Shown: positions 43,804 through 53,390, numbered from the stretch's first letter. The stretch is DNA of 55,192 bases from Erythrobacteraceae bacterium (GCA_027486035.1 JAIXPX010000001.1:1-55192); one strand, 5' to 3'. The notes: a model not told the origin generated them from the letters alone. A program made the numbers and translations.

Positions 43804-43832
43804 GTCAGTTACTCCTTAAAATCGCTTGGACG

Positions 43833-44363
43833 TCAGCCGGCCGGGTCGACCGGGTTCGAGATGAACCCGACGATCGGATAGCCGGCGCGCTGGATGCGGT
43901 AGATCGAGCCTGCCACGCAGCGCCACGGGGCGTTGACGTCGCCGCGGATGTGGACCTGCGGGATCTTCTCCGGATCGGCCATCAGCGCTTCTGCGCCGCC
44001 GGCACGCTGGACGATCGCGTCGAGACGGTCGAAGGCCATCTTCTCCAGCTCGTCCGAGGACACGGGAGTGATGTTGTTGAAGTAGACCCGGCACTCGCCA
44101 TCGCGCGAGGCGCCTTCGAAGCCCGGTTCGCCCGCGCTCCGGCCGCCCGCGTCAGTGGTGCTGACGGTGAGCAGCAGGTTCTCGACCTTGTCCTTCGATT
44201 CGAGCGACTCGAAGACCGGAATCTTCAGCTTCTCGATCGTCTGGATCGCCACCGGAACCGCGATGAGGAAGATGATCAGGAGCACCAGCATCACGTCCAC
44301 CAGCGGCGTGGTGTTGATGTCGGACATTGGGGTATCGTCCCCACCTCCCGTAGAAATCGCCAT
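43833..44363 (-). CDS. exbD: ExbD/TolR biopolymer transport protein (first copy)
   Basis: A 176-residue paralogue of the next gene: DTPMSDINTTPLVDVMLVLLIIF with the motor Asp, then a longer periplasmic domain that includes a cysteine-bearing insert (SRDGECRVYFNN) and MADPEKIPQVHIRGD. Tandem exbD genes of unequal length are common in Sphingomonadales and Xanthomonadales TonB operons. The intergenic distance to the second copy is 29 bases. Confidence 0.9.
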   Translation of the reverse strand: MAISTGGGDDTPMSDINTTPLVDVMLVLLIIFLIAVPVAIQTIEKLKIPVFESLESKDKVENLLLTVSTTDAGGRSAGEPGFEGASRDGECRVYFNNITPVSSDELEKMAFDRLDAIVQRAGGAEALMADPEKIPQVHIRGDVNAPWRCVAGSIYRIQRAGYPIVGFISNPVDPAG

Positions 44364-44496
44364 TGTGAATTCCTAGCCTGTCAAAATTTTGACGTGTTGT
44401 GCCTGCCCGATGGCGGCGTGCCGTTGTCCGGATCGCCGCCGGGCAGCGGCGGGAGCAGGCCTCGGGCCGCCCCCGCCGCATACGCGGCTATGGCGA

Positions 44497-45267
44497 TCAG
44501 GCCTTGGTGGCCGGAGCGGCCGGCTTGGCAGCGGGCTTGGCTGCAGCCGGAGCCGCAATCACAGCCGGCTTCACCGCGCCGTTCGAGTTCATGTAGGCGA
44601 GCAGGTCGGTCGAGAAACCGTTCAGCATCGCAGCGATGCGACGGTTGCGCGACTGCAGCCAGTTGAACGCGAACACCGCAGGCACGGCGACGAGCAGACC
44701 GATCGCGGTCATGATCAGCGCTTCACCGACGGGGCCGGCGACCTTGTCGATCGAGGCGTTGCCGGCGATGCCGATGTTGATCAGCGCGCGGTAGATCCCG
44801 ATCACGGTGCCGAGCAGACCGACGAACGGCGCGGTCGCACCCACGGTGGCGAGGAACGGCAGGCCGCCCGCGAGCACCGCGTTGATCGAATCTTCCGAAC
44901 GCTGCAGCGAACCGTGCATGTAGTCATGCGATTCGAGGCTGTCGGTCATCTTGCCGTGGTCTTCCTGGGCCTTGACGGCGTCGTCGGCGAGCTGGCGCCA
45001 CGGGCCGTCCTTTTCCAGCTTGGTCGCGCCTTCCTTGAGGCTCGGCGCGCGCCAGAAGGCGGTCTGCACGGTCTTGTACTGCTTCATCACCTTGTTCTGT
45101 TCGAACAGCTTGGTGAACAGGATGTAGAACGAACCGACCGACATGATGATCATGATGGCGAGGATCGACCAGGCAACCGGGCCGCCTTCGGTCATGGCTT
45201 CGACGAAGCCGAACTTGCTTTCGGGCGCGGCTTCGCCAGCGGCGGCAGCGAGAAGATAAAGGTTCAT
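44497..45267 (-). CDS. exbB: ExbB/TolQ proton channel
   Basis: A 256-residue protein with three transmembrane helices: GPVAWSILAIMIIMSVGSFY near the N-terminus, LATVGATAPFVGLLGTVIGI and ALIMTAIGLLVAVPAVFAFN. The pattern GLLGTVIGI and the T in helices 2 and 3 are family hallmarks. It forms the pentameric channel with ExbD. The C-terminus is an Ala/Pro/Lys-rich tail. It lies between tonB (63-base gap) and exbD (133-base gap). Confidence 0.93.
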   Translation of the reverse strand: MNLYLLAAAAGEAAPESKFGFVEAMTEGGPVAWSILAIMIIMSVGSFYILFTKLFEQNKVMKQYKTVQTAFWRAPSLKEGATKLEKDGPWRQLADDAVKAQEDHGKMTDSLESHDYMHGSLQRSEDSINAVLAGGLPFLATVGATAPFVGLLGTVIGIYRALINIGIAGNASIDKVAGPVGEALIMTAIGLLVAVPAVFAFNWLQSRNRRIAAMLNGFSTDLLAYMNSNGAVKPAVIAAPAAAKPAAKPAAPATKA

Positions 45268-45330
45268 TGCGAAAGTCCCTCTTGAAAGAATGGTCGTGAG
45301 TGCCCGGCGGCTCGGCCGCCGGCGCGTTGA

Positions 45331-45999
45331 TCAGTTCAGCTTGTAGGTAATGCGGGTGGACCAGCTCGCGCTGATCGGGTTTCCGTCCACATCAAGCGCG
45401 GGATCGAAACGGCCATAGCGTTCCAGATCCTTGCACGCTGCCTCGTCGAGGATGCCCGATCCGCTGGACGAGGTCACCTGGCAGGCGGTCGCCCGGCCAT
45501 CGCCGGTCACGGTGACGCGAACGCCAACGGTCCCTTCGATCTCTTCCTGCGCGGCACGACGCGGATAGTTTTCCTGAATGCGAGCCGCCCAGCTGCGCTG
45601 GTTCTTCGGCTGCACGCCGCGCGCCTTGGATACCCGCGGCGGGGTCGGCGGCCCCGGAGGGGCTTCCATCGTGCTCGGACGGGTGAAGGTCGGAGCCGGG
45701 GGCGGCGGGGTCTGCACGGTTTCCACCGGCGGCGGGTTCGGCGCGATGTTGAACGGCGGCGGCGGCGCGACCGGCGGCGGCGGAGAGGTGTTCTCCGGCT
45801 GCTCCTCGGGCGGCGGCGGCTCGTCCGGCGGCGGCGGCGGTTCTTCAACGTCGACGGTTGTCACCCGTTCGACCGCTTCCTTGACGGCATCGATGGCCAG
45901 GCCGGTGACGAGCAGATAACCGACCGCCACGTGGATCAGCACCACGATGGCAATCGATGTCGTCTTGTTCCCGGCCTGTTGTTGGCTAGCGTAGGACAT
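45331..45999 (-). CDS. tonB: TonB energy transducer
   Basis: About 222 residues: one N-terminal membrane anchor (TTSIAIVVLIHVAVGYLLVTG), a Pro/Glu-rich periplasmic spacer (about 55-120, runs of PPPPP), and a C-terminal TonB domain (YPRRAAQEEIEGTVGVRVTV, ending in STRITYKLN). ATG 45999 is preferred over 46017 because GGAGAG lies at a usable distance upstream. It carries energy from ExbB/ExbD to TonB-dependent receptors such as the two encoded in this window. First gene of the operon. Confidence 0.93.
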   Translation of the reverse strand: MSYASQQQAGNKTTSIAIVVLIHVAVGYLLVTGLAIDAVKEAVERVTTVDVEEPPPPPDEPPPPEEQPENTSPPPPVAPPPPFNIAPNPPPVETVQTPPPPAPTFTRPSTMEAPPGPPTPPRVSKARGVQPKNQRSWAARIQENYPRRAAQEEIEGTVGVRVTVTGDGRATACQVTSSSGSGILDEAACKDLERYGRFDPALDVDGNPISASWSTRITYKLN

Positions 46000-46392
46000 C
46001 CAGCGCTTTCTCTCCAAATACTAGCCGATCGCAAGGATCGGCACACTCCCCACCCGCCGGCCTTAGGGGGCCGGTGAGCGGATCCCGGTAATTTCGGTCC
46101 TCCCACGCCGGATACGAACAAACGGGCGCGGCGCGGCGGCTCGTCCCGTATGCTGCCCGGCTGGCACGTTCTGGACTCGCGAGTCCAGAACGCAACCTGA
46201 ACTGTTCCCGCGGCAATGTCCCCAGTCCCGCGCAATCAGCGCTACGGGCTTTAACGGGCAACCCCAAGCCGATCAAACGCTTTTGCGGTTCAGCGCGAAT
46301 TCACCACGGGTCAAGTGCAGTAACCGTGCTAGAACATGATGAAAGAGCACCCCGCCGGGCTCGCAACAAAGTGACAGATCGAAGGTGAATAA
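46000..46392. other. Divergent control region of tonB and a secreted-protein gene
   Basis: No gene is present in these 393 bases. It holds the tonB leader with a short perfect hairpin (GCCGATC/GATCGGC, 46024-46042) and a 26-bp palindrome at 46167-46192. The hairpin lies just ahead of the tonB ribosome binding site on the minus strand. Confidence 0.5.
46167..46192. promoter_or_regulatory. Perfect 26-bp palindrome
   Basis: CGTTCTGGACTCG is followed with no spacer by its exact reverse complement CGAGTCCAGAACG. It lies between the divergent tonB operon and the secreted-protein gene at 46393, 168 bases before the tonB start. No T-run follows on either strand, so it is better explained as an operator than as a terminator. 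Confidence 0.6.
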
Positions 46393-47253
46393 ATGTCGTT
46401 TTTCAAATCTTTGAAGATTCCCGTCGCGCTCGGTGCCCTGGCTTGCGCGCCGCTTGCGGTGGCCGCGCAGCCCGCCCCGGCACCGGCCCAGAGCGTGGTT
46501 TCCGGCCCCACTTATGCCGACATGGCCAGTCTCGCGGAGGCCGCTCCGCTGGTCATCCGTGCCCAGATTCGCAAGCAGACCACGCTCAAGCCGGAGCGTG
46601 CGCCGGGTCTCGCAGCAGGATTCGCGCGGCTCTATATCGAGGCGCAGACCACGGCCCTGATCGCCGGGCGGGCGGCGGTTCCGGCGGTCTTTGCCTATGT
46701 CGTCGACGTGCCGCTCGATGCCAAGGGCAAGGCACCCAACCTCAAGAAAAGCGAATTCGTGCTGTTCGCGCGCGCGGTCCCCGGGCGTCCGGGCGAGGTG
46801 CAGCTCGTCGCACCCGCTGCCCACCTTGCCTACACGCCCGAACTGGAAGCCCGCCTGCGGCCGGTGCTGACCGAGGTCTATGCCGCCGATGCCGCGCCGA
46901 GGATCACCGGGGTTTCCGAGGCGCTGGCGGTGCCGGGGACCTTGACGGGCGAATCGGAGACGCAGATTTTCCTCGCAACCGAAAACCGCTCGCCGGTCTC
47001 GATCACGGTTCTGCGCCGCCCGGGGCAGCGGGTGCAGTGGGGCGTGTCATGGGGCGAGATCATCGATTCGGCTGCGGTCCCGCCGGCTCCCGAGACGCTG
47101 CGCTGGTATCGTCTTGCCTGCGGGCTGCCTGCCCAGCTTCCTTCCGGTGCCAATCTGGCGCGCGACCCGGCCGAGCGGCGGCTGGCGGCGGGCGACTATG
47201 CCTTCGTGCGCGAGGCGCTGGGCCCGTGCGAGCGGCGCATCACCAAAGGTTGA
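46393..47253 (+). CDS. Secreted protein of unknown function
   Basis: A 286-residue exported protein with signal peptide MSFFKSLKIPVALGALACAPLAVAAQ and an Ala/Pro linker. The mature part (TYADMASLAEAAPLVIRAQI, SEFVLFARAVPGRPGEVQLV, VSWGEIIDSAAVPP) resembles conserved hypothetical proteins of sphingomonads; I recognise no enzyme motif. Two cysteines near the C-terminus (RLACGLP and GPCERR) may form a disulfide. The downstream homoserine dehydrogenase starts about 90 bases later. Confidence 0.7.
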   Translation: MSFFKSLKIPVALGALACAPLAVAAQPAPAPAQSVVSGPTYADMASLAEAAPLVIRAQIRKQTTLKPERAPGLAAGFARLYIEAQTTALIAGRAAVPAVFAYVVDVPLDAKGKAPNLKKSEFVLFARAVPGRPGEVQLVAPAAHLAYTPELEARLRPVLTEVYAADAAPRITGVSEALAVPGTLTGESETQIFLATENRSPVSITVLRRPGQRVQWGVSWGEIIDSAAVPPAPETLRWYRLACGLPAQLPSGANLARDPAERRLAAGDYAFVREALGPCERRITKG

Positions 47254-47340
47254 TCGTGGCAGGCGGCGCGGGCTGATCCGCGCTTGACCGCGCGGCCTGC
47301 ACGGCTAAGCGCCCGAGGGTCCGTGACAAGGGAGGACTGC

Positions 47341-48672
47341 TTGGCTGCCACTGCTCAACCGCTTCGCACCGGCCCGCTTCGTATCGCCATCGCCGGCCTC
47401 GGCACTGTCGGCGCGGGCGTGATCCGCCTGCTCGACACCAACGGCGCGCTGATCGCGGCCCGCGCCGGTCGCCCGATCGAGGTGGTGGCCGTCTCGGCGC
47501 GCGACCGCGGCAAGGACCGCGGCGTGGATATCGCCCGCTTCGCCTGGGAAGACGACATGACCGCGCTCGCCCGCCGCGAGGACGTCGACGTGGTGGTCGA
47601 GCTGGTCGGCGGCTCGGACGGCCCGGCGCTCGCCCTCTCGCGTGCGGCGCTGGGTGGCGGGAAGGGCCTCGTCACCGCCAACAAGGCGATGATCGCCCAC
47701 CATGGCCTTGCCCTTGCCGAGATGGCGGAGGGCGCGGGCGCGGCGCTCAAGTTCGAGGCGGCCGTGGCGGGGGGCATCCCTGTCATCAAGGGGCTGCGCG
47801 AGGGCACCTCGGCCAACGCGCTGACCAAGGTCTACGGGATCCTCAACGGCACCTGCAATTACATCCTGTCGGAAATGGAGGCGACCGGCGCGGACTTCGC
47901 GGCGGTGCTCGCCGAGGCGCAGCGGCTCGGCTTTGCCGAGGCCGATCCCGCCTTCGACATCGAGGGCGTGGACGCCGGGCAGAAGCTCGCGATCCTTGCC
48001 GCGATTGGGTTTGGCACGCGCATCGACTTTGCCGGCGTGCGCATCAGCGGCATCACCGAAGTGCGCGCCGCCGATATTGCCCAGGCCGACGCGCTCGGCT
48101 TCGTCATCCGCCTGATCGGCGAGGCCGATGTCGAGGACACCGCCGAAGGCCCGCGCCTGCTCCAGCGCGTGCGCCCCTGCCTTGTCGCCAAGGGCCACCC
48201 CCTGAGCGCGGTCGACGGGCCCACCAACGCGGTCGTCGCGGAAGGCAATTTTGCCGGCCGCCTGCTGTTCCAGGGCGCGGGCGCGGGCGACGGGCCGACC
48301 GCCAGCGCGGTCGCCGCCGACCTTATCGACATTGCGCGCGACGAGGTGGGGGCACCCTTCTCGATCCCCGTCGCGCAGCTTGCCGCACTCCCCCCCGCCG
48401 AGCCCGGCCACCGCACCGAGCGCACCTATCTGCGCTTCATGGTCAAGGACCGTCCCGGGGTTCTGGCAGAGATCACGGCGGCGATGCGCGACGGCGACGT
48501 CTCGATCGAGAGCCTCATCCAGCAGGGCCGCAGCACCGGCGGCGGCGAGGTGATGGTGGCGATGGTGACGCATGAGGGGCCGGAGCGCTGCGTCGCCGAG
48601 GCGCTCGCCCGGCTCGAGGGTTCGGACAGCCTCACCGCCGCGCCGCTGGTCCTGCCGATCCTGCCGCGCTAG
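47341..48672 (+). CDS. hom: Homoserine dehydrogenase
   Basis: A 443-residue NAD(P)H-dependent homoserine dehydrogenase in threonine/methionine synthesis. Motifs: IAIAGLGTVGAGVIRLL (Rossmann), TANKAMIAHHG, NGTCNYILSEM, DPAFDIEGVDAGQKLAILA; a C-terminal ACT domain (FMVKDRPGVLAEITAAM) allows feedback by threonine. It starts at TTG 47341: GGGAGG sits 5-6 bases upstream, and the next residues fit the family length; no ATG occurs at this point. It converges with the next gene and overlaps its stop by 4 bases. Confidence 0.93.
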   Translation: MAATAQPLRTGPLRIAIAGLGTVGAGVIRLLDTNGALIAARAGRPIEVVAVSARDRGKDRGVDIARFAWEDDMTALARREDVDVVVELVGGSDGPALALSRAALGGGKGLVTANKAMIAHHGLALAEMAEGAGAALKFEAAVAGGIPVIKGLREGTSANALTKVYGILNGTCNYILSEMEATGADFAAVLAEAQRLGFAEADPAFDIEGVDAGQKLAILAAIGFGTRIDFAGVRISGITEVRAADIAQADALGFVIRLIGEADVEDTAEGPRLLQRVRPCLVAKGHPLSAVDGPTNAVVAEGNFAGRLLFQGAGAGDGPTASAVAADLIDIARDEVGAPFSIPVAQLAALPPAEPGHRTERTYLRFMVKDRPGVLAEITAAMRDGDVSIESLIQQGRSTGGGEVMVAMVTHEGPERCVAEALARLEGSDSLTAAPLVLPILPR

Positions 48673-49298
48673 TTCTTCTTCTTGGACGGGCGCGGTGGCA
48701 CGGTGGTCTTGATCCCTTCCGCCTCGCGCCGGGCGCGTTCCTGCTCCTCGGAGAGCTCCTCCTCCTGCCCGAGCGGGGCAAGGCCGCGCGCGATGCGGTC
48801 CGCATCGGAGCCGGCAGGCGCCTTGGGCAGGGCCGCGAAGTCGACGGTGATTGCCGGCGGCGGGGCCTTGCCGAAGCCGATCCCCTTGCCGTTGTCGGGG
48901 ATGCCGAACAGGTCGGGTGCGGCGGGCTTGCCCTTGTTGGCGGTCTCCTGCGCGTACCGCTTCTGGGTCACGGCGCGGTTGCCGGTCAGCGCGCTGTTGT
49001 CGGTGCCGACCTCGCGGCACACGACGATTTCGCCATTGATGGTCCCGGCGTCCTCGTCCTCGCGGCAGGCGCGCAGTTCGGCCTGGTTGACCTCGCCGCG
49101 CGGCACGGTGACCGACAGGTCGAGGCGCTGGCGCGGTGCCGGGGTGGCAGCGGGCGCGGGTGCGGGTTCGGGCGGGGGTGCGGTCTGCGCAAAGGCGCCC
49201 GCCGCGAGCGCCATCGCCAGAACGGGCGTGAATGCCGACAAGGCGAAGCGAAAACCCGATAGCCCATGCATGGCATTGCTCGACAAACCCGTCTCCAT
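48669..49298 (-). CDS. Secreted hypothetical protein
   Basis: About 209 residues from ATG 49298 (ATG 49271 is also possible). A signal peptide (SGFRFALSAFTPVLAMALAAGAFA) leads to an Ala/Pro-rich linker and a domain with RACREDEDAGTINGEIVVCR, where two cysteines could pair, and KRYAQETANKG. This Cys pattern occurs in conserved periplasmic proteins of sphingomonads of unknown function. The C-terminus is charged. The start is divergent from glpX with 76 bases between. Confidence 0.7.
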   Translation of the reverse strand: METGLSSNAMHGLSGFRFALSAFTPVLAMALAAGAFAQTAPPPEPAPAPAATPAPRQRLDLSVTVPRGEVNQAELRACREDEDAGTINGEIVVCREVGTDNSALTGNRAVTQKRYAQETANKGKPAAPDLFGIPDNGKGIGFGKAPPPAITVDFAALPKAPAGSDADRIARGLAPLGQEEELSEEQERARREAEGIKTTVPPRPSKKKN

Positions 49299-49374
49299 CC
49301 GCTTAAGCGCCAAGGGCTTTTCCCGTCCGGCCCGTCCGGCGCCCGCACCAGAACAATAGGGGGCTGAATTTCCC

Positions 49375-50391
49375 ATGAACTCCGCGACCGATACCCACAC
49401 CAATGCTGCCGGGCAACCCATTGACGAATCCGCAATCCAGCGCGTGCTGGTGCTCGAAATGGTGCGCGTGACCGAGGCGGCAGCGATCGCGGCGGCGCAA
49501 ATGGTCGGGCGCGGCGACGAGAAGGCGGCCGACGCCGCGGCGGTGGAAGCCATGCGCCGCGCCTTCGACAACCTTTACATCGACGGCACCGTCGTGATCG
49601 GCGAGGGCGAGCGCGACGAGGCACCGATGCTGTTCATCGGCGAGAAGGTCGGCATGGGCAAGGGCCCCAGGATCGACATCGCCCTCGATCCGCTCGAAGG
49701 CACCACCATCACCGCCAAGGCCGGGCCCAATGCGCTCGCCGTGCTGGCCGCCGCGGAAGAGGGCTGCCTCCTGAACGCGCCCGACGTCTACATGGACAAG
49801 CTGGCGGTCGGCCCGGGCTATCCCGAAGGCATCATCGATCTGGCCAAGTCGCCGTCCGAAAACGTCCGCGCGGTGGCGGCGGCCAAGGGCGTCGATCCCT
49901 CGCAGATCAACGTCTGCGTGCTCGACCGCCCGCGCCATGCCGAGCTCATCGCCGAGCTGCGCAGCCTCGGCTGCGGCGTGGTTCTGATCGGCGATGGCGA
50001 TGTTGCCGGAGTGATCGCGGTGACCGACGAGAACACCACGGTCGATATGTACATGGGCCAGGGCGGCGCGCCGGAAGGCGTCCTTGCGGCAGCGGCGCTG
50101 CGCTGCGTCGGCGGACAGTTCAATGGCCGGCTGGTGTTCCGCAACGAGGACGAGAAGGCCCGCGCCGCCAAGTGGGGGATCGAGGACCTTCACCGCATCT
50201 ACAAGCTCGAGGATCTCGCCAAGGGTGACTGCATCTTCGCCGCCACGGGTGTCACGGATGGCTCGCTGCTCGACGGCGTGAAGCGCAAGCGCAAGCCGAC
50301 GGGCGAGACCTACCTCACCACCGAAAGCGTGGTGATGCGCGCCTCGTCGGGCACGGTCCGGTGGATCAGGGGCGAGCACCGCATCGGGTGA
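49375..50391 (+). CDS. glpX: Class II fructose-1,6-bisphosphatase
   Basis: A 338-residue GlpX phosphatase that converts fructose 1,6-bisphosphate to fructose 6-phosphate in gluconeogenesis. Motifs are VIGEGERDEAPM (metal site), DIALDPLEGTTIT (substrate/metal), CVLDRPRHAELI, GDGDVAGVIAV and the AAALRC segment. Metal-dependent and lithium-sensitive in known members. The stop overlaps the ATG of the following hydrolase gene. Confidence 0.94.
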   Translation: MNSATDTHTNAAGQPIDESAIQRVLVLEMVRVTEAAAIAAAQMVGRGDEKAADAAAVEAMRRAFDNLYIDGTVVIGEGERDEAPMLFIGEKVGMGKGPRIDIALDPLEGTTITAKAGPNALAVLAAAEEGCLLNAPDVYMDKLAVGPGYPEGIIDLAKSPSENVRAVAAAKGVDPSQINVCVLDRPRHAELIAELRSLGCGVVLIGDGDVAGVIAVTDENTTVDMYMGQGGAPEGVLAAAALRCVGGQFNGRLVFRNEDEKARAAKWGIEDLHRIYKLEDLAKGDCIFAATGVTDGSLLDGVKRKRKPTGETYLTTESVVMRASSGTVRWIRGEHRIG

Positions 50392-51374
50392 TGCGCGGCG
50401 CGGCCATGTTCTCAGGCCTGCTTGCCGCCGCTGCGGCTGCTTTCGCCGCGCCGCTCCATGCCGAGGTCGGTGCGGCTGCGCCCGAGGCTGTGCCGCTCGA
50501 AGTCGCCGGACCGCAGGGGCCACTGGCCGGAACCCTGCTACGTCCGGCCGCTGCGCAGACCGCCGCTGCTGTGATCCTGCCCGGCTCCGGCCCGACCGAC
50601 CGCAACGGCAACAATCCGGCAGGCGTCAAGGCCGCTCCCTACCGCCTGCTCGCCGAGGGGCTGGCCGCGCGCGGCATCGCCACCTTGCGCATCGACAAGC
50701 GCGGGATGTTCGGCAGCGAGGCGGCCGTGGCCGATGCCAATGCCGTGACCATCCCCGACTATGTCGCCGACACGGCTGCCTGGGTGGAGGCCCTGCGCGC
50801 GGCGACGGGCGCGCCTTGCGTCTGGCTGATCGGTCATAGCGAGGGCGGGCTGATCGCACTTGCTGCGGCACGGGAGGTGGAGGGCTTGTGCGGGCTGGTG
50901 CTGGTCGCAGCGCCCGGCCGCCCGCTGGGCGATGTGATCAAGGCGCAGCTTCGCGCCAATCCCTTCAACGCCCCGCTGCTCCCCGCCGCCGAGGCCGCGA
51001 TCGACGCGCTCGCCGCCGGAAACCGGGTCGATCCGGCCAGCCTGCCCGCCCCGCTGCTGCCGCTGTTCCGGCCGGCAGTGCAGGGCTTTCTCATCAGCGC
51101 TTTCGCGCTCGATCCCGCCAGACTGGCCGCCGAGGTGCGCCTGCCGCTCCTGATCGTGCAGGGTGGCAAGGACATCCAGGTGCCCGTCAGCGATGCCGAG
51201 CGCCTCAAGGCTGCGAATGCAGGCGCGGTGCTGGCGGTGCTGCCCGACGCCAACCACGTGCTCAAGGACGTCGCCGGCCAGAGCCGCGCCGACAATCTTG
51301 CCACCTACCAGTCACCCGACCTGCCGCTCGGGCAGGGGGTGGTGGCGACCATCGCGGGCTTCATCCGGCCCTAG
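50391..51374 (+). CDS. Secreted alpha/beta hydrolase
   Basis: A 327-residue serine hydrolase. The start at 50391 shares a base with the glpX stop; the first 30 residues form a signal peptide (GLLAAAAAAFAAPLHA). The nucleophile elbow is GHSEGG (Ser in LIGHSEGGLIAL), the oxyanion region GSGPTDRNGN, the acid in VQGGKDIQVPV and the His in DANHVLKD. Similar to dienelactone-hydrolase-like and acyl-peptide-type lipases; substrate unknown. Coupling to glpX is positional only. Confidence 0.83.
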   Translation: MRGAAMFSGLLAAAAAAFAAPLHAEVGAAAPEAVPLEVAGPQGPLAGTLLRPAAAQTAAAVILPGSGPTDRNGNNPAGVKAAPYRLLAEGLAARGIATLRIDKRGMFGSEAAVADANAVTIPDYVADTAAWVEALRAATGAPCVWLIGHSEGGLIALAAAREVEGLCGLVLVAAPGRPLGDVIKAQLRANPFNAPLLPAAEAAIDALAAGNRVDPASLPAPLLPLFRPAVQGFLISAFALDPARLAAEVRLPLLIVQGGKDIQVPVSDAERLKAANAGAVLAVLPDANHVLKDVAGQSRADNLATYQSPDLPLGQGVVATIAGFIRP

Positions 51375-51424
51375 CGGGTGAACACCGCCCCCTGCACGAT
51401 CAAGGGCTTGCGCCCCGGATGCAG

Positions 51425-52897
51425 TCATGCGGCTGCGCGCGCTGGCAGCATCCGGGGTGCCGCGTAGGGGCTTTGCAGACCGCTGGACGCCTGGGCATTG
51501 CGAGCCGGATCGACCGCGAAGGCGCTGACCAGCCCGCCAAGGTTCCCCGCCTCCCGCGCCAGCGAGACCGCAGCGGCGCTGCACTCCTCGGCCATGGCGG
51601 CGTTCTGCTGGGTCGAGCGGTCGATATCGCCGACCACCGCGTGAATCTGCGCGATGCTCTCCGCCTGCGCCTCGGTCGAGGCGGCGATGCTCTCGACCAC
51701 GCCGGTGAGCGAGCCCACCGCGCTGGTGATCGCGGCGAAGGCATCGCCGCTGCGGTTGACGAGATCGACCCCCGAGGAGACATGGGCCCGCGTGCCGCTG
51801 ACCAGCGCCTTGATCTCGTCGGCGGATTCCGAGCATCGCAGCGCCAGTGCACGCACTTCGTTGGCGACCACCGCAAAGCCCTTGCCGCTTTCCCCGGCGC
51901 GGGCTGCCTCGACTCCGGCATTGAGCGCGAGGAGATTGGTCTGGAAGGCGATGGAGTCGATCACGCCGACGATGTTGGCGATGTCTTGGCTCGACCGTTC
52001 GATCTGATCCATCGCGCTCGCCGCCTCGCCGACGATCTTGCTCCCGTCGCCAGCCACATTGTTGCTTTCGTGGATCAGACGCCGGGCGTTGCTGGCTTCC
52101 TCGCGGGTCTGGCGGACCTGTTCGAGGATCTGGGCGACGGCCGCCGCCGCTTCCTCGAGGTTGGCTGCCTGTTCCTCGGTGCGGCGGGAAAGATCGTCCG
52201 AGGCGGCGCGGATCTCGCTCGATCCTGCCGCGATCGCGGCCACGCCCTCGACCACGCCGCTGATCGTGGAATGGAGCGCGGCCACAGTCGAATTGAAGTC
52301 GGCGGCGACCTCGGCATATTCCTTGGGCAGGTCGACCGCCGGGATGTTGAGCTTGCCGTCGGCGAGCAGTGCCAGCGCCTCGCCGAGCACGAGGTTGAGC
52401 CTGTTCACCTTCTCGCTGATGTCGGTGAAGTAGGACGAGAGCGCGATGTCCATGTCGAGCAGCGACACCTTGACGAGCGCAGCGACCCTGCGTGCCTCGG
52501 CGCGTTTCCATGGCAGCAGGCGCTGCCAGCCGGGCGCGATCACGGCGGTGACAAGATCATCGAGGACGCGCGCATAGCTGCCGAAATACCAGCGCGGCTC
52601 CAGTCCGATGCGGGCATGCACCCCGCCGATATGGTTGGAGCGCTTGAGAAAGGCCTCCTCGAGCCCTTGGGAAAAGGCATCTTTCCAGTGCCGCGCCTGC
52701 GCTGCGCGCGCGCGGGCCATGGCATCTGAGTCCGCGAACTTCCCGGCGAGTTGCGGGCGGGCGCGCAGCGCGTTGTAAAAGCCGTCGAGCGCAGGCGCGA
52801 GCGAGCGGTCGATGGTCCGCGCCACGCTTGCGTAGATGGGATCCTGCGCCTTGAGTCCGTAATATTCCAGCCGTTCCGAAAGTTCACTCGTGTTCAT
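51425..52897 (-). CDS. Globin-coupled chemotaxis transducer (HemAT-like)
   Basis: A 490-residue soluble transducer. Residues 1-160 are a sensor globin (protoglobin) domain; the proximal haem ligand is probably His94 in [20 protein letters not shown]. There is no transmembrane segment and no HAMP. The C-terminal half is an MCP signalling coiled coil with the invariant hairpin ([37 protein letters not shown]). HemAT proteins sense oxygen and drive aerotaxis through CheA/CheW; no che genes are in this window. Alternative outputs (other than flagella) cannot be excluded. Confidence 0.9.
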   Translation of the reverse strand: MNTSELSERLEYYGLKAQDPIYASVARTIDRSLAPALDGFYNALRARPQLAGKFADSDAMARARAAQARHWKDAFSQGLEEAFLKRSNHIGGVHARIGLEPRWYFGSYARVLDDLVTAVIAPGWQRLLPWKRAEARRVAALVKVSLLDMDIALSSYFTDISEKVNRLNLVLGEALALLADGKLNIPAVDLPKEYAEVAADFNSTVAALHSTISGVVEGVAAIAAGSSEIRAASDDLSRRTEEQAANLEEAAAAVAQILEQVRQTREEASNARRLIHESNNVAGDGSKIVGEAASAMDQIERSSQDIANIVGVIDSIAFQTNLLALNAGVEAARAGESGKGFAVVANEVRALALRCSESADEIKALVSGTRAHVSSGVDLVNRSGDAFAAITSAVGSLTGVVESIAASTEAQAESIAQIHAVVGDIDRSTQQNAAMAEECSAAAVSLAREAGNLGGLVSAFAVDPARNAQASSGLQSPYAAPRMLPARAAA

Positions 52898-53033
52898 TGC
52901 TCGTTGCTCCGTTGCCCCTTCGGCACCGTCGCAGTGTGCGGCAGGCCGATCCCCGTGCGCGTCGGGATCGCACAGGGGGGCTACCGAAGGGCGCAGGGCA
53001 GCCTAGGGGTATGCCCCTAAAGGCCGCAGAGCG

Positions 53034-53390
53034 TCAGGCACCCGCCAGCTCTGTTCCGGGTTTCAGTACCGCCTTGGTCCAGCTGTCCTGCTTTTCCTTG
53101 AAGTTCTTGTAACCCGTGGGGGCCTCCTCGAGCGGCAGGCGGTGGCCGATCAGGAAGGTGGTCTCGAGCTTGCCTTGCTCGATCATGGCGAGGCGCTTTG
53201 GAAGGCAGCGGTGCACATGGGTCTGGCCGGTGCGCAGTCGCAGGCCCTTCTCCATCAGCGCGCCCAGCGGAAACTTGTCGGTCATCCCGCCATAGATGCC
53301 GGGCATCGACACCCTACCGCCTGGTCTTACCGCGAGGATCGCCTGCTTCAGCGCGCTCGTGCGGTCGGCGCCGATGCCGATGGTCTGCGG
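53034..53390 (-). pseudogene. Zinc alcohol dehydrogenase C-terminal fragment
   Basis: The minus strand encodes ADRTSALKQAILAVRPGGRV, SMPGIYGGMTDKFPLGALME and ending EKQDSWTKAVLKPG, the final 110-115 residues of a glutathione-independent formaldehyde dehydrogenase-like zinc ADH (full length about 390). The catalytic zinc ligands and most of the Rossmann fold are missing, and the frame runs upstream into the groEL terminator. It is a 5'-truncated remnant. Confidence 0.7.
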
